A stretch of 64,000 nucleotides of DNA. Source: Hoplostethus atlanticus. Lineage: Eukaryota; Chordata; Actinopteri; Trachichthyiformes; Trachichthyidae. Location of the stretch: NCBI GenBank assembly GCA_034670405.1, contig JAXDDX010000001.1, positions 7,180,001-7,244,000 on the forward strand. Direction: 5' to 3'. Of this stretch, positions 61,521 through 64,000 are shown piece by piece. The notes below the pieces were generated by a model. The model made no database searches. It saw only the letters and a list, made by a program, of their open reading frames with translations, and was not told the origin of the DNA. Made by a program: the position numbers and the translations under genes. Numbering within the stretch: position 1 is the stretch's first letter; each line of letters begins with the position of its first letter.

Positions 61521-62622
61521 AGGGGAGGCGGTGTGGGCGTGGAAAAACCTCAACAACAGATATTCAACGCGGTCATTTAAAAGTAATATGAACACGTTAA
61601 ACAACAAATAGACCTAATGAAGATCACTGTACCACAACTATAATAGTGCTATAGAAACTAGCCTCTATGGTACTCATTAAAGTGATAAGGACCTTATCGT
61701 ACTTTACCTTATTTTTTACTAACCTTCCTATATATCCTGTCCCAGCACTATAGTATTCCTATAATATTCCCATTGGTTGTTCCAAATAGTTTATAGTTTT
61801 GCTGTGATATTTGTACAGTATCCTTATGAAAATGTATTATAGGATTAGCATGGTTCTTTTTGTAACAATTTAGGAAAACAAATTATCTAGGGCAAGTAGG
61901 CCTTTAGGCTACATGTCGAAGTTTATGCCTTGTCAGGCTATAGGATGTATTAAAGTAACAAAAGTTGTTTGAAAATAAAAGTTAAAAGCAGTGTACACAC
62001 AGACTAGCATCCATTCATTATGGCCGATTGATTTACTATTGTGATTTTATTAGTAACCACGAGGGGGAAGTACAATTCAATAAATGGCTTCCTATGGAGC
62101 TCTGCAAAAGTACACTGATGACTTAATTTTACTTCCTGTAAACAGAAAAGGCAGAGAAGGCAGGCCAGAATCTGATTGGCTGAATATAAACAGACCATCA
62201 GATAATTGGCTATCTATCGACCCAAACAAAACTGCAACACCCGCCTCCCTGTCGGTATGTTTGAACACAAAGATAAAAGATAGCAATAAATTAACAAGGA
62301 TTAGAGTAAAACGTGTCATCTGTTTAAGTCTCTTGGACGCATCGTCTTGGTTTTCTCATACTTTACTCATCTCTTTCACGGTTACCTTGAGGAGCACAAG
62401 AGGGCTCATAAAGACCTCACGACGGGACATTTTATGACACTTTTATCGAAATGTAATTTTACAAGAAAACACGAAATCAATCTATATTTGTTTTCTAGCC
62501 TATTCTAAAGCTGCGTTATGGTCGTAGCCTACTGTTTGAACCTTTAGAGTGGGAATAGCCGCCTGTGTAGCTTTAACTGTAAAATCAGATAACATGAACT
62601 TTTCATGTTGCCTCTGACTCTG

Positions 62623-62702
62623 ATTAGTTTCTCTTTCTTTTCTCACCAAAAGAAGTTGTCTCATTAGTTTCTCTTTCTTTTCTCACCAAAAGAAGTTGTC
62701 TT
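62623..62702. repeat. 40-bp unit, two tandem copies
   Basis: ATTAGTTTCTCTTTCTTTTC through AAAAGAAGTTGTCTC is repeated head to tail with a 40-bp period. The copies are nearly identical (one C/T difference at the second copy's end), so the duplication looks recent. Confidence 0.9.
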
Positions 62703-62838
62703 ATTAGAAAGCTCCAAGATGGATGTTCAAAATACCGCGGTTTGTGATTGCACAATATGTGTGCTATTTCCATAGCATAATGAAAGGATGGGAAGGCCTA
62801 TGATTGTTTTGTGGGCCTCAGTGCATATGGGTTAATTA

Positions 62839-62858
62839 CACACACACACACACACACA
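62839..62858. repeat. (CA)n microsatellite, short
   Basis: About ten uninterrupted CA units. Confidence 0.9.
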
Positions 62859-64000
62859 AACTGCTTCTCCTTTTGTTTCTTCCTTGTAATTCTTTCCAAG
62901 AGCCTTGAGAGTACTCTGCGAACACTAAAATGTATCCTTGTGTGTCACAGGAGACTTGTGTTCATAATTTATTTAACATCTATATAAATCTGAGTTAGAA
63001 TTATATGTATTTGTACACATCCTGGCCTTCATATCTACTCTTTTTATTTATTAGTGCATTAACAAGTGCCAGTGTGTGCACTTAGTAATAGTTAGGGGTG
63101 AACTGAGATTTAAAGGTATAGATTTTCTTCATTTGGGATCTTAACGTGAACTGAGCACATATAATTTCAATTATAATAAATATGGTCTATAAATGTCTAT
63201 ATATTGTTGCGAGAGATATTTGTAAGTGCAGCACTGACATTTGTATATGCACTAGCAATGGCACAAGTATTCACATTATTACCCTTTATAAAATTAGAAC
63301 ACATATTTGACACATATGAAACATATATCCTTACAGATACAGTAATAAAACACATTTATGAATGTGAATAACTTCACAGTTGCCATTATGAGTGTTTATC
63401 AAAAGCTTTTAATGCTGTATAATGTATTGAAGCAATCAAGCCTTACATTTCCCAAGCTGTCAGAATCCATAACCTTTATCATCATTGCACCTCTGTGTGA
63501 AATACAACACAGATGTCAGAGGCACTTTAGGTTTTATCACCAGTGAAATGCCACATTCTCACATGAAAATGAACCTTTTGAGATACAACTGCAGAGATAT
63601 AAAGTGGCAAGAAAAATATGTGGTCCTCTAACTTTTTGGTCTGAAGGAACAATTTGGCAAAGATCAAAACAAGACACATTAAAGCTTTTTAGCTCGGTGT
63701 TTGACATAATGCAGCTCCGTTGCTTACTTATGGCCTAAATATTGAGTCCATTATTAAGATAAAAAGCATACAGGGTAAGTTGTTCTATCATCAACATCAT
63801 CATTTTTAAGAGTAGCAGATAGATGGATGGAGTACTTAATAGAGTGTTTTGCATTATTTGTCATATTACAATTTCCTGTGTTTATATTTACATGATTGTC
63901 AGATGGTTTGGTTCAAAACGTTTATCTACGTACCAACAACTTATCTCACAAGCACTGTTTTTTTCATTTTCAATACAATACCTTAAAAATAGATGACCTT

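Larger units (their letters stand above)
61521..64000. other. Intergenic, simple repeats only
   Basis: Contains the 40-bp tandem duplication at 62623 and a (CA)n at 62839-62858. No exon-like sequence was recognised to the window end. Confidence 0.35.

Noticed and set aside
1..64000. CRISPR arrays, operons, toxin-antitoxin or phage-defence systems
   Set aside because: The window is vertebrate DNA. The short tandem repeats seen are micro- and minisatellites without spacer structure.

Overview
The window is vertebrate nuclear DNA, almost certainly from a ray-finned fish. The evidence is three recognisable multi-exon vertebrate genes with GT-AG introns, AT-rich intergenic DNA with (CA)n microsatellites, and a typical teleost mix of mobile elements: CR1/Rex-like and L2 LINEs, tRNA-type SINEs, Tc1 elements, hAT miniature elements and a Ty3/Gypsy remnant. 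I saw no prokaryotic features, CRISPR array or tRNA/rRNA gene.

Genes, all on the minus strand: (1) pex11a, complete coding sequence in three exons (17-4182), a peroxisome-division protein. (2) A gonadotropin-releasing hormone receptor, gnrhr, with three coding exons spread over 35907-42136, carrying the long cytoplasmic tail of non-mammalian receptors. Its second intron is 108 nt, a multiple of three, and stop-free. (3) A RERG/RERGL-type Ras-like small GTPase, four coding exons (60438-61424), with a degenerate switch II and no prenylation motif. The three genes are far apart and share no evident pathway.

The rest is repeats. 4921-7190 holds a long SINE, a deleted Tc1 element with perfect terminal repeats, and a second SINE fragment. 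9003-16140 is two near-full-length LINEs in the same orientation: one with an uninterrupted 926-codon endonuclease/reverse transcriptase ORF, and one L2-type with two frameshifts. 16335-23490 is a repeat graveyard: SINE, hAT-like transposase pseudogene, Tc1 fragment, a 990-bp element with 65-bp inverted ends, and a LINE fragment. 25647-26252 is a second unassigned inverted-repeat element. 26997-29345 is a Ty3/Gypsy pol remnant split by a hAT-like insertion. The 4.9-kb first intron of gnrhr hosts a 203-bp palindromic hAT MITE with an intact 8-bp target duplication and a 2-kb decayed Tc1 element. 52496-53480 is a LINE remnant, and 58640-59130 another Tc1 pseudogene.

I found no clear undescribed system. 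The best candidates for a second look are the in-frame gnrhr intron, the CR1/Rex-like LINE with one altered endonuclease residue, the two unassigned inverted-repeat elements, and the nested insertion in the Gypsy remnant.
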